From NCBI RefSeq assembly GCF_963678635.1, contig NC_087062.1, positions 25,004,177-25,068,176 on the forward strand: DNA of 64,000 bases, in the 5' to 3' direction. Under the pieces are notes generated by a model that was not told the origin of the DNA, searched no databases, and saw only the letters and a program-made list of their open reading frames with translations. Below, one piece after another: positions 33,096 through 44,600 of the stretch (position 1 is its first letter; each line of letters opens with the position of its first letter). The DNA is from Symsagittifera roscoffensis (taxonomy: Eukaryota > Xenacoelomorpha > Acoela > Convolutidae). The translations under genes were made by a program, and so were the position numbers.

Positions 33096-35925
33096 AACAG
33101 TTATGGATTTCAAACAAGTGAAAGTTTTGAAACTTTGGCCGTTTTTTGGACGTTTTGCGACTTTACTCGACCACTACCGTGCCAATTCTTAGGTTACGTG
33201 TTCAATCGAGAAACTGTTTTTTTTGTGTTTTTTCTTTACTTTACCAGCCACCACCGGCTTTTTGCAGAAAAAAGTTACAGATTTCAGAGAGTTTTTTCAC
33301 TTTGACTATTTTTAGAAGCTTTTTGAATTTTTTTTAAGAAGTACTCCATCAAATGTGAAATGAAATGATCATTCGAAACAAGCGGTTGCGCGAATTTATC
33401 CTGCTGAAGCGGCTACGTTATGTTTTTTTTTGTAAGAGAAATTTTACGTCTTCGTGAACATTTCAAAATCTCAAATCTTTTCTCTCTTCTCACAAATTCT
33501 AGTAGAGAAACAACTAACTAAACTCTTGGGCAAAGTCCAATTTTTGTAATAACGCATTTCATAAGCGTCTACGTGCAAATTGTTTTAAACACAAACCTAT
33601 GCTTCTGGGAAATATCAATTATCTGATTTGTTGAGCGATCGAATAAGTTGTTGGAAGCTTACCTTTGTAATTTGCTTGTTTGTTTTTAAAACAGTTATGG
33701 ATTTCAAACAAGTGAAAGTTTTGAAACTTTGGCCGTTTTTTGGACGTTTTGCGACTTTACTCGACCACTACCGTGCCAATTCTTAGGTTACGTGTTCAAT
33801 CGAGAAACTGTTTTTTTTGTGTTTTTTCTTTACTTTACCAGCCACCACCGGCTTTTTGCAGAAAAAAGTTACAGATTTCAGAGAGTTTTTTCACTTTGAC
33901 TATTTTTAGAAGCTTTTTGAATTTTTTTTAAGAAGTACTCCATCAAATGTGAAATGAAATGATCATTCGAAACAAGCGGTTGCGCGAATTTATCCTGCTG
34001 AAGCGGCTACGTTATGTTTTTTTTTGTAAGAGAAATTTTACGTCTTCGTGAACATTTCAAAATCTCAAATCTTTTCTCTCTTCTCACAAATTCTAGTAGA
34101 GAAACAACTAACTAAACTCTTGGGCAAAGTCCAATTTTTGTAATAACGCATTTCATAAGCGTCTACGTGCAAATTGTTTTAAACACAAACCTATGCTTCT
34201 GGGAAATATCAATTATCTGATTTGTTGAGCGATCGAATAAGTTGTTGGAAGCTTACCTTTGTAATTTGCTTGTTTGTTTTTAAAACAGTTATGGATTTCA
34301 AACAAGTGAAAGTTTTGAAACTTTGGCCGTTTTTTGGACGTTTTGCGACTTTACTCGACCACTACCGTGCCAATTCTTAGGTTACGTGTTCAATCGAGAA
34401 ACTGTTTTTTTTGTGTTTTTTCTTTACTTTACCAGCCACCACCGGCTTTTTGCAGAAAAAAGTTACAGATTTCAGAGAGTTTTTTCACTTTGACTATTTT
34501 TAGAAGCTTTTTGAATTTTTTTTAAGAAGTACTCCATCAAATGTGAAATGAAATGATCATTCGAAACAAGCGGTTGCGCGAATTTATCCTGCTGAAGCGG
34601 CTACGTTATGTTTTTTTTTGTAAGAGAAATTTTACGTCTTCGTGAACATTTCAAAATCTCAAATCTTTTCTCTCTTCTCACAAATTCTAGTAGAGAAACA
34701 ACTAACTAAACTCTTGGGCAAAGTCCAATTTTTGTAATAACGCATTTCATAAGCGTCTACGTGCAAATTGTTTTAAACACAAACCTATGCTTCTCGGAAA
34801 TATCAACTATCTGATTTGTTAACCGATCGAATAAGTTGTGGGAAGCTTACCTTTATAATTTGCTTGTTTGTTTTTAGAAAAGTTATGGATTTCAAACAAG
34901 TGACCGTTTTGAAACTTTGGCCGTTTTTTGGACGTTTTGCAACTTTACTCGACCACTAACGTGCCAATTCTTAGGTTACGTGTTCAATCGAGAAACTTTT
35001 CTTTTGTTTTTTTCTACTTTACAGGCCACCACCTGATTTTTGCAGAAAAAAGTTACGGATTTCAAAGAGTTTTTTCACTTTGACTATTTTTAGAAACTTT
35101 TTGAATTTTTTTAAAAAGTACTCTAACAAATATGAAATGAAATGATCATTCGAAATAAGCGGTTGCGCGAATTTTTCCTGCAGAAGCGGCAGCGTTATGT
35201 TTTTTTTTGTAAGAGAAGTTTTACGTCTTTGTGAACATTCCGAAATCTCAAATCTTTTCTCTCTTCTCACAAATTTTAGTAGAGAAACAACTAACTAAAC
35301 TCTTAGGCAAAGTCCAATTTTTGAAATAACGCATTTCATAAGCGTCTACGTGCAAATTGTTTTAAACATAAAGCTATGCTTCTCGGAAATAACAACTATC
35401 TGATTTGTTGACCGATCGAATAAGTTGTTGGAAGCTTACCTTTGTAATTTGCTTGTTTGTTTTTAATAAAGTTATGGATTTCAAACAAGTGAAAGTTTTG
35501 AAACTTTGGCCGTTTTTTGGACGTTTTGTGACTTTACTCGACCACTACCGTGCCAATTCTTAAGTTACGTGTTCAATCGAGAAACTTCTTTTTGTGTTTT
35601 TTCTCTACTTTACCGGCCACCACCTGCTTTTTGCAGAGAAAAGTTACGGATTTCAGAGAATTTTTTCACTTTGACTTTTTTTAGAAGCTTTTTGAATTTT
35701 TTTAAAAAGTACTCTATCAAATGTGAAATGAAATGTTCATTCGAAGTAAGCGGTTGCGCGAATTTTTCCTGCAGAAGCGGCTACGTTATATTTTTTTGTA
35801 AGAGAAATGTTACGTCTTTGGGAACATTCCGAAATCTCAAATATGTTCACTCTTCTCACAAATTTTAGTAGAGAAACAACTAACTAAACTCTTAAGCAAA
35901 GTCCAATTTTTGAAATACGCGTTTC
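33035..35925. repeat. 594-bp satellite array, right copy (units A-A-A-C-D)
   Basis: Three consecutive A units, exactly 594 bp apart (recurring frames at 33146, 33740, 34334), are indistinguishable by eye from unit A at 27279 except at their ends. The third A runs into a B-like then C-like start at about 34811-34840, marking an unequal crossover. Units C and D then match the left copy. This pattern is expected for very recent amplification, or for an assembly error. Confidence 0.88.
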
Positions 35926-36089
35926 TTCTTTCTTTTTCAAATAATTGTGTTGTATCTGAAGTGGTGCGAAGCTCGCCTTCGCGTCTGTGTCTTATTAATG
36001 CGATGTTAGACATGGAACATATCGTCCCAATTTTTTCGTTAAACAGTTGAAGGTTCACTTTTTTTGCTTTCATTGTTGAAATCCAATTT

Positions 36090-36443
36090 TGGGTGTGTAT
36101 TATTCACACAAGCGAGCTTGTGAGCATTATGACGAGTACACTGTTTTTCAATCCAACTTGCATTAAATAGTCCTCATTTTAGTGGCAGTTTTGCTGCATG
36201 AAGTTGGCAAATATATAGCCTGTGTTTATCCTAGTCAATAGTTGCTCGTGTCGATCAACTCAAGAGCACAATGAGCAGATGCGAGGACGTGTGAGGTTCT
36301 TTCTCTGTAGGTCAGGTGTTTGTTTCCGCCACCTTGTGAAATTTTTATTTTTCAAGATTTATTTTTTGCATTTTCTTCCTATATTTTACTTGGCTTAACG
36401 TCTCTTGGGTCTGTGCGAAGGGCAGATTGCCTCCTGTGTTTAT
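36090..36443 (+). repeat. SINE-like element (family R1), right duplicated copy
   Basis: Duplicate of the element at 29735-30087 within the large tandem duplication, with one noticed substitution (CTTGTG to CCTGTG near 36432). Confidence 0.55.
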
Positions 36444-36663
36444 TTGCCGGATAGGTGGGAATGCTGGAGATAAGTTTTCTTCGCCTTTCAAGTTTTCGTT
36501 GGTTTTTTTTCATTTATATCTTTTATCTTTTTAGTTGACGATCAATGAATTAAAAAGTTATTTTACTTTGTCTTCGTTCGGCTGCAAGTATTCGTCTATC
36601 AAAAAAATGCCAATTTTTGTCTCTTTCTTGAATGTTTGTTCATGTTTTTTTTTTTATTTTCAG

Positions 36664-38133
36664 ATATTTTGTGGACCCGTAAGTTGTTGAACATGTTTTG
36701 TTTACTGCATTTTTTTTGTTTTTGATGGTTTTTATTGAAATGTATACAAATTTGGGTTCGGCAAAGAATGTTTTTTTTTCTGATTTTTTTCAGACCCCCT
36801 AATCATTCACGAAAGCTATGGGTGGGCAAGCTAGAAGATGGAACGACTGAGGAAAACATCCGAGATGCATTTTCCGTGTATGGACCCCTGGAGGAGGTCA
36901 TCTTCCGAGATGACTACGCCTTTGTCATATTCGAAGAAGAGGACCACGCCACGGCAGCCATGACTGCGCTCCACGAAAGGTAAGAGACAGAGATGTCTTG
37001 GAAAGCAAGCAGTTACTCAGTTTGAAGCCGTTCAAGTTTTATTAATCCGCCCAACATAAATGTCAAACATATCTGTTCACAGAGCTTAAGATGCTATTTA
37101 TGTTCTAGCGTTATTTCAAACCTTTTACAAGCATAATGGAAAGCTATCATTTATAATATGAAGTCCTAGATGCATTTGGTATGACTGGCAAACCTCCTAG
37201 GTGTATTTGGTATAACTGAAGTCCTAGATATATTTGGTATGACTGAAGTCCTAGATGTATTTGGTATGACTGGCAAGCCAGTTGTTTGATCTTTGACCAC
37301 TCAGGTATTTTCAATGCAACGATTTTATGAAGGAAAAAATTCATTCTTTTGAGCATTCAGAGTCACTTCAAAAATATTTGCTTGTCGATTTTGTGTTAAG
37401 CAAGCTTGGGACTACTGAGTCGGTGAAGGTGGAGGCCCCTAGGGAGCGCAGGAGGAATAGAGGTGGCTACTACGGCGGCGGAGGGTTCCGAGACAACAGG
37501 GGGTTCGGAGGTTACGGCGGCGGATATGACAGGTATTGTATTCAAATGCTGAAAGGGCTCATTAAAAGTCCGTTGTAATTACTTTCTAATTGCTCAACAT
37601 AAAAGCCGAAAAGATTTGATCGCTTAATTTTTGTTTGATACGCGTTATCGTGTTTAGCTCTCTCTATGTGATTATACTCGTTTTTTCTTTAAACCATGAG
37701 CATTTAAGCAGGGTTAGATTGAATTTTTGCACTTGTAGTAGGGGTTTTCATTTTAGACAGTTTCTTCTTTTTGTGCAGCAGATGGGTTCCGCTTTGGAGA
37801 GCACGTTTATCTTGGTGCTGACGAGAACTTTCGTAAAAGAAATTCAATGAATTAACTTCTAGATTTCTTAGGGGTGGCTTCCGTGGCGGCAGAGGAGGCT
37901 ACGGAGACGGCGGCTATGGCGGAGGATACGGCGGTGGATATGGAGGTGGCTACGGTGGAGGTGGAGGCGGATTTCGAGGTCGAGGCGGCGGAGGTGGATT
38001 CCGAGGCAACCGCGACGGAGGCTACGGAGGTCGCGATGGAGGCTACGGAGGCCGAGACGGTGGATATGGCGGCCGCGATGGAGGATACGGGGGCGGAGGT
38101 CGCTATGGAGGAAACGGATTCCAGAGGTACTAG
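36664..38133 (+). pseudogene. 5'-truncated copy of the two-RRM/RGG gene
   Basis: Contains the microexon (36664-36678), RRM2 exon (36794-36979), linker exon (37401-37532) and RGG exon (37872-38133), with all splice sites preserved and lengths identical to the left copy (15, 186, 132, 262 nt). RRM1 and its linker are absent because the duplicated segment begins inside the satellite. No start codon of its own is evident in frame with RRM2 other than one in the intron. It could serve as alternative 3' exons for the gene that starts at 12858, giving a protein differing by one residue. Confidence 0.75.
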
Positions 38134-38691
38134 AACGGACCACTCAGTAGAACCGAAGACGTCGTCTAGTGTCCAATGCGTTGGAAGAGCAAGACAGCGA
38201 TTATTGACTGTACAGCACATGATATTTAGCTTATGTTCCTCTTTCTTGTGTGATTGTTTTACTTGTGCTCTTCTAATTCGACGAAACCTAGTTTCTACAG
38301 TCAATTTAACGATGTTCCTATATTGGTCAGATATTTGTAACTGTTTGAATTGTTCTTGGAAACACATCTTTGGATCTACCGATTAAGTTCGTTTCATTTA
38401 TAGCAAAAGATGATGCAGTGATGTTTGATTTCTGAATTTGAATGCTTACTTGAACTGCAACTTCTGAGTTTTTTTCAGCAAAAATTGACATTGACTAAAT
38501 AAGACGTAGAACTAACAAAAAGTTCCTGTAAAATGCGGCGTTTTTTTTTTGCTTTTACTGAGCCATTAATTATTGGGCCGCGGAAATTCATATTAAGTCA
38601 TACCTCATAAAGCACGGACGGCTTCAGAGGATAAATATTTGAACCTATGATTAAAAATCAGTTTTGACATTCAAGTGACTAGAAAACTTTG

Positions 38692-41600
38692 ATGCATATC
38701 ATTTCAGTTCCCAATGTAGCACAAACATTGCTACTGATGTTCAAATATCCGCAATGTGCAGTGAACGAGAATGAAATTCCAATCTTCAGTGCAATAAAGC
38801 TACCTGCAACTGCGTTGGAAAATTTCGATAAGCGCATCGAAAAACAGTCAAGTCGTTCTAATATTAATTTGAAGTTTGAATGCGAACAAGGCATTTTGAA
38901 TAACGCTGGTAAGAAAGTTCATTTTTGTGAAAACGTTCAGATCTTCAAAGTAAGTCCTTCGAAATCTAATAGCCCTAGTGAAAACAAACTAGAACCATAC
39001 ACTGAACCATTGCAAGATCCAGACAATGAAGATGACGATGAAGATCCTCCCAGTCCGGTTATTGGCTCAAAAAACTCGCCGAGTTTGACCCCTGTTGTGA
39101 AGTCAGGGGCCACTGAGATGGTTGACACGCCATTGGCCGGATCTTCGGATACTAAAGCATTTACGTGTCGGAGTGTTCTTTTTGGAGGTGATGATGATTC
39201 AATAGAAAATAGCGATCACGCTCTCGCTCCCGAAGCTGAAAAGTCAAATTTGAAAGAGCCGAGCAAACTTTTTGAGGTAACTTCAGAAGACGATTCTGGG
39301 TTTATCTCGTTCTCTCAAATGACCGACATGTTTAAAGAAAGTTTCAACTCTCAAACTGGAGAATCGTTGCCTCCAAATCGGCCTCAAAATGAATTTTCAT
39401 TGAATGAGAAAGTCAGTATCATCGATGTTTCGCCTCAATTTAAAACTGAAACACCAGTTATTGAAAATCTAGCGAAAGATTGCGACTTAACGCAACCTAG
39501 CAACAATAGCAAAAACAAAGAAGACGACCCCGTTTTTATACCAAAAATGATCGGTTTTCAAACTGCTCGTGGATCATCGATCAGTATATCAGCAGAAGCT
39601 CTTCAAAAAAGCTCAAAAATTATATTGGAGATTGACAGCGACTACATTATTCAAGAAAGTTCCAAGCTAATTCAAGAAAGTTCCAAGCTGACCAATGGAA
39701 TTGATAACTTTTCACGTGTTCGTGTTCCTCGTAAAGCTTCAAAGAACCGCCTCGGAACTTCCGGATCAAAGTTCGAAACTTCGGTCATTGATTTAAGTGA
39801 AGGTACTCCCTGTGTTGGTTTCAAAACAGGAGGCGGCAAATCCATTGAGATCTCGAAAACCTCTTTGGACAAAAGTAAGAAAATTCTGGCTGAACTTGAA
39901 GAACCTGCTGATGCAGGGTATAAATTAAGTTTTGGTTCTTGCGAATTCGCTACGGCAGGAGGTAAAAGTATTAAGATGTCAGACGAAGCTTTAGCAAGAA
40001 GTGCGAAGATACTTGAAGGAATCGAACAAGATGTGAAAATGGAAAATTCAGAACTTAATGAAAACGCTTCTTTTTTTGTCACTAATGTCAAGTTGGAAAA
40101 TGCTGAACCTACATTGGAATCCTTTGTGAGTACTGGATTCAAATCTGCCAGAGGAAATGCTTTCAAAGTAAGCAAAGAAGCCTTTGAAAAGTCTAAGAAA
40201 TTACTAAATGATGAAGATGTTGGCGATTGTACAGATACGATTCAAGAGGACATAAATAAAAATCAGGCAGTAAGTGCTACTGGTGCTAGCTCGTCTAAAG
40301 CTAGAAATATACTTGATACATCTCCTGATTTGCCAACTGAAAAGAATCCACAAAAACCCAGCGGTTTTAAACCAGTAATTCAAAAATGTCGCAAAACTTC
40401 GGAATCGGTAGAAAATGTCAGTAAATCGAAACACCTGAATGATGCCAGCGCCAATAAAAATCTTGTTAAAGTTGAAAAAACGCAATTTAATACGTTGGAA
40501 CCAGTTATAACGTCCCCTTGTGAAGTCGGAAAAAGGCGAAATACAGCTTTCAAGTCTCCGCTGTTTGCAGACAAATTGTTACGGCCGCCATCTGATATAA
40601 AATGTGAGAAGAAAACACATCACGGAGACGATGATTCGAAAAGTATCTCAGATATGTCGAAATTTAATTGGAATTTGATGAGTAAAATGGGAAGAGTAAT
40701 GACCATAAAATTGAATTGCACAAATACTTTATCACTGGCAGATTTAGCAGTGTTGAACAATTTCAACGAAAATACCTCGCGTACAAAAACTAAGCAATAC
40801 GCGACAAATTCCTGTTATTCTAAAGAGAATCACTTTGTTTTTGCGGGTTCTGATTTTAAATTTCAAGCTGATCAGTTTTTCTCAAAACGAGCAATTGAAA
40901 AGGGATTCGCATTTGTGGGCGACAATGCTAAGTTGATTCTCCGCGATACAGGATTCATTGATGTTGAAGATTTTCATCAGGCTCTGTTAACTATTCCAGG
41001 TAATTGTCTTTTTATAGAGCAGAAAAACTTATATATATTGAAGAAAAACCAGGCCAATCCTTTTATTTATGCTTTGTTATACCTTTCACTTATGGGCGTT
41101 TTTGTTCCGACAGTTCTGGGAATAGTGCAAAAGAAGGATGGTGTAGAGTGTTTTTTTTTCGGCGAGGTATCAGATAGCTCGAAGTTCCTGGTAGTTCAAC
41201 AAAAAACTAATCGATGGTAAACATTCGTATTCAATTGACGATAATTCAATCGTAAATTTGATTCCAAAAGTGTTCTACATTTTGTATTCTGATTGCTGTT
41301 CTATGGACGATTAAAATGTACTTTGGGTAGCGGTCTTAAAATTGTGCTTGGCCTTGTAAATGTCTATGAACGAAGTGAAGACATCTATTAAAATGGTACT
41401 TTTTCCTTTTCACATTTGATAGTGTTTTTAAAGGCCAGGTACTCTCTCCAATTACGAAATTAGAAATGCGCTAAAAAACTGGAATGGCGTTACTTTCATA
41501 AATTTCATAAAATCATAAAATTTCAGTCAATTTTTTTGGTCTTTTTCCGACACTCATGCCTAATTTGGCAGCTTAGTTTTAATGTCCCAGTTGTCCAGGA

Positions 41601-44600
41601 AAAGAGTAAAAATTGTTTGACATATTTTTTTCAAATAACGTTCGTTTGACAAATTATTAAGAGTCGATGAACGTAGTTCAGACTCTGATATAGGTCGTGA
41701 TGATTTTTTTTCGTTTTTTTTTCTGGAAAAGTTTAAAATGCTCTAATAACAAAACAAGTGCATTTATACTTATAAAGGCATATATGGAAGACCTTAGGTA
41801 TATGTGCACTTTTTGAGTTAAATTCAATTTCGTTTGCTAGAAGGATGGCAAATGCACTCTTCAATTATGAAAGCTGAAGGGTGAGAAAACACGTAATCGA
41901 CTTCTAGTTTCGAAAGTGGAATTTAATTTCTCAGCGGAATGATTTTTTTCTTAATAATCCAGCTTTCTCGAGTTGTGTTAATTTTTTTTCTAACAAGTGC
42001 CTATTATAAATTGCTTTCGAAATTCCAAGAGCTTCAATGCCATTCTTATCTTTTTTTGAAATTCGGAAGTTGTAGTTTTCAAAAAACAAGTCAATTTTTT
42101 TATTGACTCTTTTCCAACGGTCTGTTAAGTATGTTCGACTAATTTTTTAGCAGAGTTTTTAATTGACCTTAACTGCTTGAAGGCATACAAAAACTAGTTT
42201 TTTGATGAAAGTTATAAAAGATTTTTTTTTGTGAATTTTAGACCATAGTTTGTTCTGTAAGCATTGGTTCTGCTTTAATAGCTGGTAAAGGTTTGACTCA
42301 ATCAAATTGGTTTTAAAAATGCAGTCCAGTGGAATCCTTTATACCCATAAAACACAGTAACTAGAATGACCGGTTGCTGTGTTAGTAGCTTATAATGTTC
42401 CGACCAGAATAAAAAATATATCATTTTCTTCTCCAAATAGCGTCGTTTTTTGAGTGTTTGCAGAGAGGATATAAACTTGAGCTATAGTAAGAGTAAATTA
42501 GGTAGATTTTACCACAAGTTTTCGAAAAAATAGCAGAAAAATTAAAAACAAAATTAATTTTCCACTAAAAGCTGAAAACATCGAAAATTATTTTAAGACT
42601 GCTAATGTAAGTCTTCTATATTCACTTAATTAGCTCGAAGTTAGACAAAAATTCAAAATTTCAAGCTTGATTTTGGCGTGGTAAACGAAGTAGAAGAAAC
42701 TAAAACACAAACTAAGAAAAAAATTTTCTCTCTATTTTCAATGGTCGGAAAAACATCATGGAAGATTTAAATCGAAATCTGAAGTAAACCAGCAAAAATT
42801 ACTTGAGACCAGTGAAAATAGAAGCGTTGACAGGTTCTGAAATCCTTGTGTTAGGGTTTCTATTGGCTCAAGTTTGTTGACACTCTAAATACAGAACATG
42901 TGTTTATCGCGTATTGTTTCTCTTTTTTAGTTTTTTTTTCAAAAAAACTCAATTTTTCGTTCAAATAGCTTCTAATAAATAGTTCTTTAGGGTAAAATTT
43001 AGTGTAGTTTTTGTTTGTTTTCATTTCCAAAAATTTCTGATCATTTTTCACGCGGTTATGTTTATTTTGGCCAAGCAATTTTGTCAACTGTAGACTATGA
43101 CCGAAAGTTAAGTGACAGATGTCTTTTCAGCATATCTGCCTTGCAAATATTTATTCTCTTCGAAGATGGCTCTTTATGTTAGGAGTTAATTTCAAACTTA
43201 AATTTTGTTTAAATTATCTCTGATTGTTTAATTTGGCTTAAGTTGTGTGAGTGTGCCTGTTCGCGTGTGTGTTTGGGGCGCCGAAAAAAGTTGCACATAA
43301 TTTTAGATGACAAAAATTGTTAACGGCTCAATAAGTGTGTACCGAATTTTTGTTGGCTTAGGTAACGCCCGGTAAGTTTCAACTGGAAATAGTCTTTTAT
43401 GCGTTTTATTTTGGACCTCATTTGAGGCAATCCTATTACATTTGCGAAAAGCAAGCGTTATCAAATCAGAACAAAGACTTTTTCGGGTTAACAGCTATTT
43501 GAACAGAATCAAACTCTGTCAGAAAATTAAGTGACCGACATATTTTCAGCATATCTGCATTGTAAATATTTAGTCCCTTCGAAGTTTGCTTTTTATGTTA
43601 GTAGTCGATTTCGAACTCTAATATTGTTGAAAAAGAACCTATCTTAAAGTTTAATTCGGCTTAAGTTGTGTGGGTGTGCATGAGTGCGCGGGTTTTTGTG
43701 TTAGTGGCTTTGAAAAAAGTTGCACATAATTTTTGGATGACAAAAGGTGTTTACGGTCAAATAGGTATATGCCGAATTATTGTAGGCTTAGTTAACGCTT
43801 AGTAAGTTTTCTGTGAGAGGTTTTTATTGCTCGAAATGGTCTTTTATGAGTTTTATTGGACTTCATTTGAGGCAATTTTATAACATTTGCAAATAGCAAG
43901 CGTTATCAAATCAGAATATAGATTTTTTCGGGTTAACAGCTAGTTAAAGAGAATCATTGGAATCATCGCCTCCTTGGTTACCGCATTTGAAATCAAAAGC
44001 ATGGGGTTAATTTGCGCATGTAGCGTAGAGAAACAAACCTGCTCAAAAGACCAAAATCAATGGTTCAAATCCGGCGATGACCTGTTTTTTTTTGGTAATC
44101 AGAAACTTTTTAAGTGACAAAAAATCTTCGTCGGACTTTGGGTCTGCTTGTTTTTATTGGCTTAGTTGTCCCAGCACGGAATTTGCCTCAGATTTGAGCC
44201 TTTCTTCCGAAAGTTAAAAATCTATTCAGTGTATACAGGGCCGAATCCAGGATTTTCTCGAGGGGGGGGGGGGGGGGGGTGCGGATTTTCAAAAAAATTT
44301 CAAACCTTTTTTTATAGGTCGGCCAAATTGATTTTCCGAGCTCTCCTAGAGAACTAAAAAGACACTGTTCTAGCCAAATTTTCTGCGCCGCACTTAAGAA
44401 AATTTTGACAAAAAAATTGAATTTTTTTTGGCGCGCTCTCCCTCTCAAAGTTAGTATATATTGGTGCCAAAGGCGCCTTCAGAAAAACTGAAGGGTCGGT
44501 CGGCCAAAAGTGGATTTCTTAAAAAGTAGAAAAGGGGGCCCCTTTGGGTCGGCATGGAGTCGAATCCCTGAGTGGGGGGGGGGGGGGTGTTCGCCCCCCC

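Larger units (their letters stand above)
27279..39389. repeat. Large recent tandem duplication (5.76-kb left copy, 6.36-kb right copy)
   Basis: Left copy 27279-33034, right copy 33035-39389. They match through the satellite, R1 repeat, the last four exons of the two-RRM gene, the spacer, and the first about 232 codons of BRCA2. I noticed fewer than ten differences outside the satellite (for example C30316 versus G36671, and indels near 29338/35677, 31021/37377 and 32110/38467). The junction at 33034/33035 joins BRCA2 codons to the satellite start with a shared TG. The length difference is one satellite unit (A-B-C-D versus A-A-A-C-D). Confidence 0.9.
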
